Assembly (NCBI RefSeq): GCF_000711715.1
Contig: NZ_JONN01000001.1
Span: 2,080,485 to 2,144,484 of the forward strand
Reading direction: 5' to 3'
Source: Sphingomonas astaxanthinifaciens DSM 22298
GTDB lineage: Bacteria > Pseudomonadota > Alphaproteobacteria > Sphingomonadales > Sphingomonadaceae
Length of the DNA stretch: 64,000 bases
Both the position numbers and the translations under genes were made by a program. Positions 49,884 to 59,261 of the stretch are shown here, in pieces (position 1 is the first letter of the stretch; every line of letters starts with the position of its first letter). Below the pieces are notes generated by a model. The model ran no database searches. It saw only the letters and a program-made list of their open reading frames with translations, and was not told the origin of the DNA.

Positions 49884-52800
49884 GTGATCACACGTACAAA
49901 GCTTGCGCTGCTTGGCAGCGCCTCCGTCGCCGCCTTCACCTTCCTCCTTCCTGCCAGCGCTTCGGCCCAGAGCAGCACCTGCACCCTCCAGGCCCTCAGC
50001 ACGACGGTCTTCAACTGCGTCAACGGCGCGACGCCGGTCTCGACGGTCACCGTCACCGGGGGCACTTTCGTCGGCACCGACCCGCTGACCGTCAGCAGCC
50101 TCACCGGTGACATCACCGTCACCGCCGTTCCCGTCAGCGGCGGCGTGCTCCAGAATACGAGCAACGTGCCGGGCACCAACGCCCTCACCCTCACCAACGG
50201 CTTTCTTGGCGGGGCGATCACGCTCACCGCGCCGGGCCAGGCGATCAGCACCACCGGAACCGACGTCGACGCGCTCCAGTTCAGCGCGAACGGCGGACCC
50301 GTCTCGCTGACCGTCGGAAACCTCACCACCACCGGCGACAACAGCTATGGCGTGCTGGGCGGCGGCGGGACCACCACCACCATCACCACCGGCAATATCT
50401 CGACCCTCGGCAACGGCTCCTACGGCGCCTCGGTCGGCTCCGACGGCAACCTGTCGCTGACCACGGGCACGATCCAGAGCGGCGACGTGGGCGCCAGCCT
50501 CTTCAGCAACACCGGATCGGTCAGCCTCAACAGCGGTCAGATCACCACCGCCGGCAATTCGGTCAGCCTGTCGGGCGCGACCGGCGCCAGCCTGACCGCC
50601 GCGGGCATCACCAGCAACGGCGGCAATGCCGTCTCGATCGCCTCGCCCGCCGGCCCGATCACGCTCAGCACCGGCGCGGTCCTTGCCGCCGGCAGCGGGA
50701 TCGACATCAGCGGCGGCACCGGCGCGGTGTCGGTCACCAATTGCCCGTCGGTCACGGCCAATGCCGGGACCGGCATCGGCGTGACCACCAGCTCGGGCGC
50801 GATCGCCGTCAATTGCGGCACCGTCACCGCAGAAGGTGGCGACGCGGTCAATCTCGCCAGCACCTCGGGCAATGTCTCGGCGACCCTCGGCAATGTCCTC
50901 GCGAACGGCGCGGACGCCGATGGCGTGATCATCGCCACCGATGGCACCGTCACCACCGCGTTTGGCACTGTCACCGCCACCGGCGCTGATTCGATCGGCC
51001 TCGGCATCACTGGCGGCGCGGGCAACGTCCAGGCCGGCTTCGGCAATGTCACCACCGCCGGCACCGGCGCCAGCTATCCGGTCAACATCACGACCACCAC
51101 CGGGAACATTGCGGTTGCGGGCGGCAACGTGATCGCCAGCGGCGCCGGCCAGATCGGCGTCAACCTCGCCTCCACCTCGGGCAACATCAGCGGCACGGTC
51201 GGCACCATCAGCGCCAACGGCCTCGGCAGCCGCGGCCTCGTCGCCTCGACCGGCGGGACGATCGCCCTCACCGCGGGCGCCATCACCAGCAATTACGAAG
51301 GCGTCATCCTGACCGGCAACGGCGTGTCCTTCACCGGCAACGGCGTGACCTCGACCAACGAAGGCGCGGCCGTGGTACTCAATGGCGGGACCGGCAACGT
51401 CCTCGCCCGGACCGGCAACATCACCGCCAACAGCGGCAATGGCATCGAGGCCACCGCGCAAGGCTCGGTCGACATCGGCAACTGCGGTTCGGTGACGGCG
51501 CTGGGCCTCGTTCCCAGCGCGTCGGTCATCCCCGCCAGCGGGGTGCTCGCCAGCTCGACCGGCGGGGGTGACGTGACGGTCAGCTGCGGCGTCATCAACG
51601 TCGCCGGGACCGGCGTGTCGGCGACCTCCAACGGCGGCGACATTGCCGTCACGACGACATCGGTCACCTCGGGCGGCCGCGGCGTCGCGATCTCCACCAG
51701 CGGCACCGGCACGGTCACCACCAATCTCGGGCCGATCACCACGGCCTCGGCCAGCGGGATCGGCCTGTCGATCACCAACGGCACGGGTGCGGTCGATGCG
51801 GGCTACGGCAACATCACGACCAATGCCTTCGCTGATATCGGCGGGACGCCTTACGCCCTGCAGATCAATTCGGGCGGGACCGTGAACCTGCGCGGGACGG
51901 GCGCCACGCTGCGCACCAACGGCGCCGGGGTCACCGCCGCCATCGTCAACGGCGCTGGGATCACCGGCAACCTCGGCAACGTCACCACCACCGGCGCGGG
52001 CTCGGCGGGCGCGGTCATCACCTCGACCGCCCCGGTCAACCTCACCGTCGGCACGGTCAACACCACCGGCAATGCGCTGACGGTCAATGCCGGCGCCAAC
52101 AACGTCACCCTCACCACCGGCGCGGTCACCGCGACGGAAGCGGGGGCGACCGGCACGGTCATCAATTCGACCGGCGCGGTGACCTTCACCGGCGGTCTCC
52201 AGCGCGCCAATGCGGCCGACGCGCTGCAGATCAACGGCGGGGCAGGGGCGATCAACGCCACCGTCGCGGGAGCCACCACCACCGGGGCGGGCGCCAACGG
52301 CGTCCAGATCACCGGCAGCGGAGCGGTGACCTTCAACAACACTGGCACGATCAGCACCTCGGGCGCAGGTTCGGCCGGTGTCACCATCACCGGCGTCACC
52401 ACCGCGGCGGTGACCTGCGGCAACATCTCGACCACCGGCGCCAACTCGCCGGCGTTCGACCTTGCGGCCAATGGCAACACCAGCGTCACCTGCGGCACGA
52501 TCAGCACCACCGGTGCGGCGTCCGACGGGATCAACATCACCAACGCCAGCGGCACCACCACGGTGACCGGCGGCACGACGACCGTCTCGGGCGCCGACTC
52601 GATCGCGATCGACGTCGCCACCCAAGGCACGGGTGCGGTCACGGTGAACACCGGCGTGGTCACCTCGACCGCGGCCAATGCCGCCGCGGTGCCGAGCTTC
52701 GCCGCGGTTCGGGTGGTCGGTGCGGGCGCGGCCCCGGTCACGGTCAATGCCACGGGCAATGTCTCGGCGACGGCCGGCTCGGCGATCTGGGCCCAGTCGG

Positions 52801-54557
52801 CGGGGACCGCGACGGTCAACGTCAACTCGGGCGTCACCGTCCAGGGCCCGACCGCGGTCACCCTCGGCGGCGCCACCGGCAACACCCTAGTCATCAACGG
52901 CACCATCCGCAGCACGACCTCGGCCACCACGCCGGCCTATGTCCTCGCCGGGGCCGGTCCCCTCACCCTGACGCTTGGGTCGACCGGGTCGATCCAGGGT
53001 CCGCTGACCTTCACCGCGGGCAATGACATCTTCAACAATGCCGCGGTCTACACCCAGTCGGGGACGATCGACTTCCTCGCCGGCAACGACACCTTCAACA
53101 ACAGCGGCACCTTCAACCACGCCGGCATCGTCCAGTTCGGGGCGGGCGCCGACGTGCTCAACAACAGTGGCCGCCTCAACCTCAGCTCGGCCGCGGCGTT
53201 CGAATTCGGCGCCGATGCCGACGTCTTCAACAACACGGGGACGCTGGCGCTGGTGAACGGGGCGCAGAGCCTCGCCAATCTCGAGCTGTTCAACAACAAT
53301 GGCGGTCTGATCGACCTGCGCGACGGCGCCGCCAATGACGTGCTGACCATCCCCGGCAACTACGCCGCGACCGGCACGGCGCGCTTCGGCATCGACGTGG
53401 TCGGCGCCGGGCTCGTCAACACCGCCGACCGGCTGGTCATCGGTGGCACCACCAGCGGGACCACCACGGTGCTCGCCAATTACGTCAACCCGGTGGTCGA
53501 TCCGACCGGCGCGCTGATCGTCGATTCGACCGGCAACAACATCGCTTCGGGCGCCTTCGTCCTTGGCGGTGCGACCAGCGCCGGGCTGATCAACTTCGGG
53601 CTCGAGACCCGCGGCGGCGACGTCTACCTGGTCTCCAACCTGAACGCCATCGGCTTCGACCAGCTGTTCGTGAACCGCATGGGCAGCGACATCTGGTACC
53701 AGTCGGCCGAGGCCTACCAGGCCTATGCCATGAGCCGCCGGGTCGACTACGGGAACGAGCGCAAGCATCCGCTCGGCATCTGGGGTCAGCTCTACGGCTC
53801 GCGTGACCGCTACGGCGATCGCAACCGGCAGGTGACCGCCTTCGGGACCAGCTTCACCACCAACAACCGCTTCGAGGCGCATCGCCGCGGGGCGCAGGTC
53901 GGGCTCGACGTCGGCTTCTCCAACTTCATCGTCGGCGCGACCGCCGGCTATGAACATGCCAAGGGCGATTCCGACCTCGGTACCGACATCGACGTCGAGG
54001 GCTACAACTACGGTGCCTATGCCCAGTTCGGGGCCAAGCAGGGCCTCTACGCCGGCCTGCTGTTCAAGCGCGACAATTACGACGTCCGCATCGTCAACAG
54101 CAGCGTCGGGGCCGGGCTCGTCCGTCCCGAAGGCAAGAGCACCGGTCTCGACGGCGAGGTCGGCTTCCGCTTCGGCAATCCGGGCGGGCTGAACTTCGAT
54201 CTCGGTGCGGGCCTCAGCTACGTCCGCAGCAAGATCGACGACTACAGCTTCGGCAACGTGCTGTTCGACAACGACCGCTACAAGAGCACCCGTGGCCGCC
54301 TCCAGGCGCGGGCGACCTTCGCGGGCACGATCGCACCGTTCGTCGACGCCAAGCTCTTCCACGAGTTCGGCAAGGCCAATGACCTGACCCTCGTCTCGGG
54401 CAGGTCGGTCACCACGCTCGACGACGCCAAGCGCGGCACCTGGGCGCGGCTTGAGGCCGGCATCGGCGGCGGCGTTGGCGGCGGCCCGCTGCTGTCGGGC
54501 TGGGTCGACCTCGGCGACACCCGTGGCTGGGGCATCCGCGGCGGCTTCCGCTTCTAA
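49884..54557 (+). CDS. autotransporter with outer-membrane beta-barrel domain
   Basis: This 1557-residue protein has a signal peptide (ITRTKLALLGSASVAAFTFL, cleaved after ASASA) and a passenger of about 1230 residues rich in Gly, Thr, Asn, Ala and Val. It contains repeated strands such as GNVTTTGAGSAGAVI. Three degenerate GNDxFNN/GADxxNN-type repeats lie at about 1046-1118. A C-terminal barrel from about residue 1290 starts GIWGQLYGSRDRYG and ends GIRGGFRF with the expected terminal Phe. The passenger has eight Cys, mostly in recurring xCGxI/V strands, unusual for this class. It is probably surface-exposed; a role in adhesion is inference. GTG 49884 follows GGGGAG. Confidence 0.9.
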   Translation: MITRTKLALLGSASVAAFTFLLPASASAQSSTCTLQALSTTVFNCVNGATPVSTVTVTGGTFVGTDPLTVSSLTGDITVTAVPVSGGVLQNTSNVPGTNALTLTNGFLGGAITLTAPGQAISTTGTDVDALQFSANGGPVSLTVGNLTTTGDNSYGVLGGGGTTTTITTGNISTLGNGSYGASVGSDGNLSLTTGTIQSGDVGASLFSNTGSVSLNSGQITTAGNSVSLSGATGASLTAAGITSNGGNAVSIASPAGPITLSTGAVLAAGSGIDISGGTGAVSVTNCPSVTANAGTGIGVTTSSGAIAVNCGTVTAEGGDAVNLASTSGNVSATLGNVLANGADADGVIIATDGTVTTAFGTVTATGADSIGLGITGGAGNVQAGFGNVTTAGTGASYPVNITTTTGNIAVAGGNVIASGAGQIGVNLASTSGNISGTVGTISANGLGSRGLVASTGGTIALTAGAITSNYEGVILTGNGVSFTGNGVTSTNEGAAVVLNGGTGNVLARTGNITANSGNGIEATAQGSVDIGNCGSVTALGLVPSASVIPASGVLASSTGGGDVTVSCGVINVAGTGVSATSNGGDIAVTTTSVTSGGRGVAISTSGTGTVTTNLGPITTASASGIGLSITNGTGAVDAGYGNITTNAFADIGGTPYALQINSGGTVNLRGTGATLRTNGAGVTAAIVNGAGITGNLGNVTTTGAGSAGAVITSTAPVNLTVGTVNTTGNALTVNAGANNVTLTTGAVTATEAGATGTVINSTGAVTFTGGLQRANAADALQINGGAGAINATVAGATTTGAGANGVQITGSGAVTFNNTGTISTSGAGSAGVTITGVTTAAVTCGNISTTGANSPAFDLAANGNTSVTCGTISTTGAASDGINITNASGTTTVTGGTTTVSGADSIAIDVATQGTGAVTVNTGVVTSTAANAAAVPSFAAVRVVGAGAAPVTVNATGNVSATAGSAIWAQSAGTATVNVNSGVTVQGPTAVTLGGATGNTLVINGTIRSTTSATTPAYVLAGAGPLTLTLGSTGSIQGPLTFTAGNDIFNNAAVYTQSGTIDFLAGNDTFNNSGTFNHAGIVQFGAGADVLNNSGRLNLSSAAAFEFGADADVFNNTGTLALVNGAQSLANLELFNNNGGLIDLRDGAANDVLTIPGNYAATGTARFGIDVVGAGLVNTADRLVIGGTTSGTTTVLANYVNPVVDPTGALIVDSTGNNIASGAFVLGGATSAGLINFGLETRGGDVYLVSNLNAIGFDQLFVNRMGSDIWYQSAEAYQAYAMSRRVDYGNERKHPLGIWGQLYGSRDRYGDRNRQVTAFGTSFTTNNRFEAHRRGAQVGLDVGFSNFIVGATAGYEHAKGDSDLGTDIDVEGYNYGAYAQFGAKQGLYAGLLFKRDNYDVRIVNSSVGAGLVRPEGKSTGLDGEVGFRFGNPGGLNFDLGAGLSYVRSKIDDYSFGNVLFDNDRYKSTRGRLQARATFAGTIAPFVDAKLFHEFGKANDLTLVSGRSVTTLDDAKRGTWARLEAGIGGGVGGGPLLSGWVDLGDTRGWGIRGGFRF

Positions 54558-54582
54558 GCGGGACCGTCCGGTCCAAACGAAG

Positions 54583-54613
54583 AAGGGCGCCAGGAGCAAT
54601 CCTGGCGCCCTTT
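54583..54613. terminator. bidirectional intrinsic terminator
   Basis: AAGGGCGCCAGGA (54583-54595), loop GCAA, and TCCTGGCGCCCTT (54600-54612) form a perfect 13 bp stem. A T-run follows on both strands (TTTCTC on plus, CTTCTTCG on minus). It lies between the autotransporter and the convergent 6-phosphogluconolactonase gene and can end both transcripts. Confidence 0.85.
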
Positions 54614-54642
54614 CTCGTGGCCGCTCGGTCGGATGCCCGGGC

Positions 54643-55344
54643 TCAGGGGGCCCAGTGAATGTCGATCGGCTGCTCGGCCTCGGCCAGCAGGCGCCCGATC
54701 GGAAGCCGGCTCGACTGGCCGTCGGAGATCGCCTGCTCGAGCAATTCCTTCTTTTCCTCGCCCTGGATCGTGATGATCAGTGTGCGCGCCGACAGCAGGG
54801 CGGCGCGGGTCAGCGTCACGCGCGCGACCGGTGCTTCGGCCGGGAGCGGATCGGGGCGCACGCCGACGGCGCGGCGGGCATTGGGGGCGTCGAGCGCCTT
54901 CTGCATGTCGGGGCCGGCGAAGATCGAGGCGGTATGCCCGTCCGCACCCATTCCCAGCCAGACGAGATCGGGCGGCCACGGCAGGTCCTGCAGCCGCGCA
55001 TCGGCGATATTCCCGGCCGCGTCGACATCGTCATTCTCGCCGCCGATCGGGATCACCCGGGCGCCCGCGCGCATGAAGCGCTGCGCCAGCATTCGCGCGT
55101 TGCTGAGCTCGTGGTCGACCGCCACCAGCCGCTCGTCGGTCGGGATGATGGTGACCTTCTTCCACGGCCGCTTGGCTGCGACCAGCTTGTCGAAGATCGG
55201 CAGCGGGGTCTTGCCGCCGGGCAGCGCCAGCAGCGAAGCGTCGCGCGCGTCGATCGCGCTGTCGATGATGAAGCCCACGTCCCCGGCGACGGCCTCGGCC
55301 ATCTCCTCGACGCTGTCATATTCCCACCATTCGGCTTCGATCAT
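54643..55344 (-). CDS. pgl: 6-phosphogluconolactonase
   Basis: This 233-residue enzyme hydrolyses 6-phosphogluconolactone in the oxidative pentose phosphate and Entner-Doudoroff routes. Motifs are ALPGGKTPLPIFDKL, TIIPTDERLV and LGMGADGHTASIF. It stands alone: zwf and edd, its usual partners, are not in the window. ATG at 55344 has GGGAG at good distance; an upstream alternative adds eleven residues. Confidence 0.94.
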   Translation of the reverse strand: MIEAEWWEYDSVEEMAEAVAGDVGFIIDSAIDARDASLLALPGGKTPLPIFDKLVAAKRPWKKVTIIPTDERLVAVDHELSNARMLAQRFMRAGARVIPIGGENDDVDAAGNIADARLQDLPWPPDLVWLGMGADGHTASIFAGPDMQKALDAPNARRAVGVRPDPLPAEAPVARVTLTRAALLSARTLIITIQGEEKKELLEQAISDGQSSRLPIGRLLAEAEQPIDIHWAP

Positions 55345-55443
55345 CACACACTCCCGGAGTTGCGGCCCGCAATCCACTTCCCGCCGAAGCGGGTCAAGCG
55401 CCCTTATCCCGCGAAGCGGGGGGTGCGCGACCAGATTGGAAGA

Positions 55444-55518
55444 TGGTGACCCCTACGGGACTCGAACCCGTGTTTCAGCCGTGAAAGGGCCGCGTCCTAA
55501 CCACTAGACGAAGGGGCC
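55444..55518 (-). tRNA. tRNA-Glu (anticodon TTC)
   Basis: Read on the minus strand, 75 bases start GGCCCCTTCGTCTAGTGGTT and end GGGTCACCA, with CCA encoded. The T arm contains GGGTTCGAGTCCC, and the anticodon loop CTTTCAC gives TTC for glutamate. The D arm has TAGTGGTTAGGA. The acceptor stem pairs GGCCCCT with AGGGGTC. It lies between pgl and recJ on the same strand. Confidence 0.95.
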
Positions 55519-55561
55519 ATGCTTGAAGCCGGGCGCTGCCTAGGCGAGGCGAGCGGAACGG

Positions 55562-57313
55562 TCAAGCGAGTGCGGCATCCTCGAGATGCAGTTCGGCCTT
55601 GTCGCCCCCGTTCCACGTGTCGCGGTGGACCGTTCCGGCCAGCCACAGTTTCTGGTCACCCGACATCGACAGCAAGGCCGCGCCCAGCGGGGTGTCGGCC
55701 GCGCGGAAGGCGATCCACTTGAACCGCGCCCCGTCGGCCCCGAGCGCGAGCCCGCGGACATGACCGTTCCCGACCACGCCGACCCCCATCAGCCGCGCCT
55801 CGCCCGCCGCCACCCGCGGCTGCGGCCAGCCGACGCCATAGGGTCCGGCCGCGTCGAGCGCGTCGCACAGGCCCCCCGCGACCCCGCGCGGCGCGCAGAG
55901 GGTATCAAGCAGCAGCGCCCGGTTGGCGGTCGCTGCGGCGACGTCCTCGGCGAGCCGGTCGGAGAGATAGCGGCGTAAGGGCTCGACCCCGCCGGGCGCG
56001 ACGGTGACGCCCGCTGCCATCGCATGGCCGCCGCCGCCCACCAGCAGGCCTTCGTCCTTGGCCGCGAGCACCGCCGCGCCGAGGTCGACTCCAGTGATCG
56101 ACCGGCCCGAGCCCTTGCCGATCCCGTCGTCGCCGACCGCGATCACCAGCGACGGCCGGCCATATTGTTCCTTGAGCCGCCCGGCGACGATCCCGATCAC
56201 GCCGGGATGCCAGCCCTCGGCCGCGACCGTCACCACCGGCTCACCCGCCTCGGCCCGCGCCGCCTCGAGCGCCTGGTCGAGCACCGCCTGCTCGATTGCC
56301 CGCCGCTCCTCGTTCAGCCGGTCGAGCTCCTGGGCGATTTGCCGCGCTTCCTCGGGATCGGTGGTGGTCAGCAGCCGGACGCCGAGATCGGCGCGCCCGA
56401 CCCGGCCGCCGGCGTTGATCCGGGGGCCGAGCGCGAAGCCGAGGTCACGGCAGGTCGGCGCGGCCGTCAGCCGGGCCGCCTCGGCCAGCGCCTTGAGGCC
56501 GACATTCTGCCCGTGCGCCATCACCTTCAGCCCTTGGGCGACGAAGGCGCGGTTGAGGCCGTGGAGCTTGGCCACGTCCGCCACCGTCCCCAGCGCGACG
56601 AGGTCGAGCAGCTCGATCATCCTCGGCTCGGGCCGGCCGGCGAAGAAGCCGCGCTGGCGCAGCGTCCGGACCAGCGCAACGCCCAGCAGGAATGCCATGC
56701 CGACCGCCGCGAGATGGCCGTGGGCGAGCCCGATCTCGCCCTCGTCGAGGCGGTTGGGATTGACCAAAGCGTGGACCAGCGGAAGCGCCGCCGCGCACTG
56801 GTGGTGGTCGACCACCACCACGTCGAGCCCGACCGCCCGCGCCCCGGCCAGTGGCTCGAACGCCTGCGCCCCGCAGTCCACGGTGACGATCAGCCCCGCG
56901 CCCCGTTCCTTGAGCGCGAGGAGGGCGGGGAGGTTGGGCCCATAACCCTCGGCCTGGCGGTCGGGGATATGGATGAACGGCTCGGACCCGAGCTGGCGCA
57001 GCAACAGCGTCAGCAGCGCGCTGCTGGTCGCGCCGTCGACGTCATAGTCACCGAAAATGGCGATCCGCTCGCCCGCCATGATCGCCGCGGCGACGCGCTC
57101 GGCGGCCGCGTCCATGTCGCGAAAGGCGCTCGGATCGGGCAGCAGGTCGCGGATCGTGGGCGCGCGGTAGCGGTCGAGCTCGTGCGGCGCGACCCCCCGG
57201 CCGAGCAGCAGCTCGTCGACCAGGGTCGTCCCCATCTTCTCTTCCGATTGCGGCCGCCGCCAGCGCCATGGCTGTCCGGACAGCGACCGTTCCACCCCAA
57301 GCGCCGCACTCAT
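55562..57313 (-). CDS. recJ: single-stranded-DNA-specific exonuclease RecJ
   Basis: RecJ degrades single-stranded DNA 5' to 3' in recombination and mismatch repair. This 583-residue protein has the DHH-family motifs IFGDYDVDGATSSALL, VTVDCGAQA and VVVDHHQC, and DLVALGTVADVAKLHG. The DHHA1 segment GINAGGRVGRAD-like (PRINAGGRVGRAD) and GGGGHAMAAG follow. It starts at ATG 57313, overlapping the upstream PH-domain gene by 4 bp, so the two PH genes and recJ are one unit. Confidence 0.96.
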   Translation of the reverse strand: MSAALGVERSLSGQPWRWRRPQSEEKMGTTLVDELLLGRGVAPHELDRYRAPTIRDLLPDPSAFRDMDAAAERVAAAIMAGERIAIFGDYDVDGATSSALLTLLLRQLGSEPFIHIPDRQAEGYGPNLPALLALKERGAGLIVTVDCGAQAFEPLAGARAVGLDVVVVDHHQCAAALPLVHALVNPNRLDEGEIGLAHGHLAAVGMAFLLGVALVRTLRQRGFFAGRPEPRMIELLDLVALGTVADVAKLHGLNRAFVAQGLKVMAHGQNVGLKALAEAARLTAAPTCRDLGFALGPRINAGGRVGRADLGVRLLTTTDPEEARQIAQELDRLNEERRAIEQAVLDQALEAARAEAGEPVVTVAAEGWHPGVIGIVAGRLKEQYGRPSLVIAVGDDGIGKGSGRSITGVDLGAAVLAAKDEGLLVGGGGHAMAAGVTVAPGGVEPLRRYLSDRLAEDVAAATANRALLLDTLCAPRGVAGGLCDALDAAGPYGVGWPQPRVAAGEARLMGVGVVGNGHVRGLALGADGARFKWIAFRAADTPLGAALLSMSGDQKLWLAGTVHRDTWNGGDKAELHLEDAALA

Positions 57314-58734
57314 CGCTGCGACGATAGCAGCTCCGCCTGCAAAAGACTCGCCTCTTTTCGCGGCAGCGAGGGGAGGCGATGCCCGCCCGATCCGCTGCCC
57401 GCGACGTCGATCAGCAGGCTGGCGATGCCGAACCGGCGCGACAGTCCATTTTCGGTCAGGTCGATGCTCTGGATGTTGGCGAGCGGGATGATCACCGTCC
57501 GCCGCCGCCACCAGCCGGTGCGGATCAGCAGCCGGTCGCCTTCGCGGACAAAGGCCGTGCCCCGCCACTCGAGCCAGCGCAGCGGCCCAAGCACCAGCAG
57601 CAGCGGAAAGACCGGCAGCAGGGCGAGGCAGAAGAGCGTGACATGCGCCCTGTCCACCCGCTGCCAGGCCGTGGCCTCGGACGGAAGCGACCAGCCGAGC
57701 TCGCCCGCCACCGGCGCCAGCTCGTCCCAAGTCGCCAGCGGCGCCAGCACATGGTCCCTGGCGTCCTTTCCCTCGCTGGTGTCGCTCGCCAGGCTCTCGA
57801 CCGCGAACCGGTAATAGCCCAGCCGCTGGCGGATCGGCCCGGTCGCGATGACCCCGGCCTGGATCCGCCGGAGCGGCAGCGAGACGTCGGTCCTGGTCAA
57901 TAGCCCGCGCCGCCGCCGGAGCGCGCGGCCGCTGCGGGTCAGGGTGAAGCCCCATTCGCGCGGCAAGGTCCGGACCACCCCCGTCGCGATCCCGACCAGC
58001 ACCAGCACCAGCAGGCCCCAGGTCGCCACGCCGAAGCGATGCGACAGCACCCACGTGCCAAGCCCGCCGTCGGACAGGATCGGACGCCAGAACCTGCGGC
58101 TGAAGGGGTCGACATCGAGGACATTGCCGAGCGTCTGGCTGGCACCGAACAGCGCCGCGAACAGCGCCAGGCTGAAGCTCAGGAAGCCAAGCGTCACCAC
58201 CCGCCGCACGTCCATCGCGAACAGGGGCGCGGGCTCGGCCTCGGCCTCGCCTTCCGCGACGGCCGAGGGCACGGCCCCGCCGCTGCGCCGCGCCCGGACC
58301 AATGCGCGCAAGGCCTCGGCACGGGCCAGCGACACCGCCTCGAGCACGCCTTCCTCCTTGCCCGCGGTCGAGCTTCCGGTCTCGAGCGTCACCCGCGCGA
58401 CCCCGAGCAGCCGTTGCAACAGGGGCTGGGCGATGCTGACGTCCTGCACCCGGTCGAAGGGGATGGTGCGGTGGTTGCGGTGGAGGATCCCGCTGTCGAT
58501 CCGGATCGCGTCCTCGCCCACCCGGAAGGAGAAGCGCCACCAGTGGAGCAGCACGGCCGCCAGCGTCACCGCCACGATCCCGCCCAGCATCACAAACGCG
58601 ACGAAGGTCTGGCCCTTGAAGGCGAAATAGCCGCCCGCGGCGATCCCGCCGAACAGGTTGCGCGCCGCCGCCCCCAATCCGCTCAGGAGCGCGACCGGGT
58701 GGAGATGTTCGGCCGGTGCCTGGTCGGCGGTCAC
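57310..58734 (-). CDS. membrane protein with repeated bacterial PH domains (YdbT-like)
   Basis: This 474-residue protein has several membrane segments and three PH-like (DUF304) parts. The markers are IRIDSGILHRNHRTIPFDRVQDVSI-like (HRTIPFDRVQDVSIAQP), LLTRTDVSLPLRRIQAG and RTVIIPLANIQSIDL, each with a hydrophobic core. This architecture is seen in the YdbS/YdbT type pairs. GTG at 58734 overlaps the upstream PH gene by 4 bp (GTGA). The function is uncertain; an envelope role is possible. Confidence 0.85.
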   Translation of the reverse strand: MTADQAPAEHLHPVALLSGLGAAARNLFGGIAAGGYFAFKGQTFVAFVMLGGIVAVTLAAVLLHWWRFSFRVGEDAIRIDSGILHRNHRTIPFDRVQDVSIAQPLLQRLLGVARVTLETGSSTAGKEEGVLEAVSLARAEALRALVRARRSGGAVPSAVAEGEAEAEPAPLFAMDVRRVVTLGFLSFSLALFAALFGASQTLGNVLDVDPFSRRFWRPILSDGGLGTWVLSHRFGVATWGLLVLVLVGIATGVVRTLPREWGFTLTRSGRALRRRRGLLTRTDVSLPLRRIQAGVIATGPIRQRLGYYRFAVESLASDTSEGKDARDHVLAPLATWDELAPVAGELGWSLPSEATAWQRVDRAHVTLFCLALLPVFPLLLVLGPLRWLEWRGTAFVREGDRLLIRTGWWRRRTVIIPLANIQSIDLTENGLSRRFGIASLLIDVAGSGSGGHRLPSLPRKEASLLQAELLSSQR

Positions 58735-59231
58735 GCGGCGTCCGGATCGGCCTGGATGTGACCGCGGATCACGCCCGCCAGTTCGGCGGCGCGGGCAGGG
58801 CTGAGGCCGGGGAGGGTGACCGTGCTGTTCTGCGTGCCCGCCGTGTGGACCACCAGGCTCGCAGTCCCGAACATCTTGTCGAGCGGCCCGCGGGCGATGT
58901 CGAGATGCTGGACCCTCGTCAGCGGCACCAGCGTGTCGGTGTGGAACATCCAGCCGCGCACCACCCGCAGCAGCGCGGGCTCGAGCGCATAGCCCAGCCG
59001 CCGCCACACCCGCTGGGGCGCAATCACCACCGTCATCAGTGCGAGCAGCGGGACCAGCACCATCAGCAGTCCCCCGAACGGGGTCTCGGCCAGGACCAGC
59101 CGGTCGAGCACCACCGAGCCGACGACCAGCGGCAGCCAGATCAGCAGGTTGTGGATCCGCAGCACCTGCCGGTAGCCGGGCTCGACCCGCTCCAGACCCG
59201 GGGTCGTCTCGCCATCGTCATCGACTGTCAT
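58731..59231 (-). CDS. PH domain-containing membrane protein (YdbS-like)
   Basis: This 166-residue protein has two hydrophobic segments (LLIWLPLVVGSVVLDRLVL and LLMVLVPLLALMTVVIA) and one bacterial PH domain: VRGWMFHTDTLVPLTRVQHL followed by MFGTASLVVHTAGTQ. It probably pairs with the larger protein encoded next, as in YdbS-YdbT. It is the first gene of the PH-PH-recJ unit. It lies 30 bp after glpX on the same strand. Confidence 0.88.
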   Translation of the reverse strand: MTVDDDGETTPGLERVEPGYRQVLRIHNLLIWLPLVVGSVVLDRLVLAETPFGGLLMVLVPLLALMTVVIAPQRVWRRLGYALEPALLRVVRGWMFHTDTLVPLTRVQHLDIARGPLDKMFGTASLVVHTAGTQNSTVTLPGLSPARAAELAGVIRGHIQADPDAA

Positions 59232-59261
59232 AGACGCATAATACAGCGCGCCTGACCGGCG

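Noticed and set aside
49725..52625. A 966-residue open frame on the minus strand under the autotransporter
   Set aside because: Arg/Gly/Asp-rich mirror of the repetitive passenger; similar frames cover 51851-52930 and 52887-54599. No ribosome site or homology seen.
50000..53300. Periodic repeats that might be a CRISPR or tandem repeat array
   Set aside because: They are degenerate coding repeats of the autotransporter passenger with no constant spacer-repeat pattern.
55444..55518. tRNA-Glu as an integration site for a mobile element
   Set aside because: No integrase, no direct repeat of the tRNA 3' end and no change in base composition nearby.
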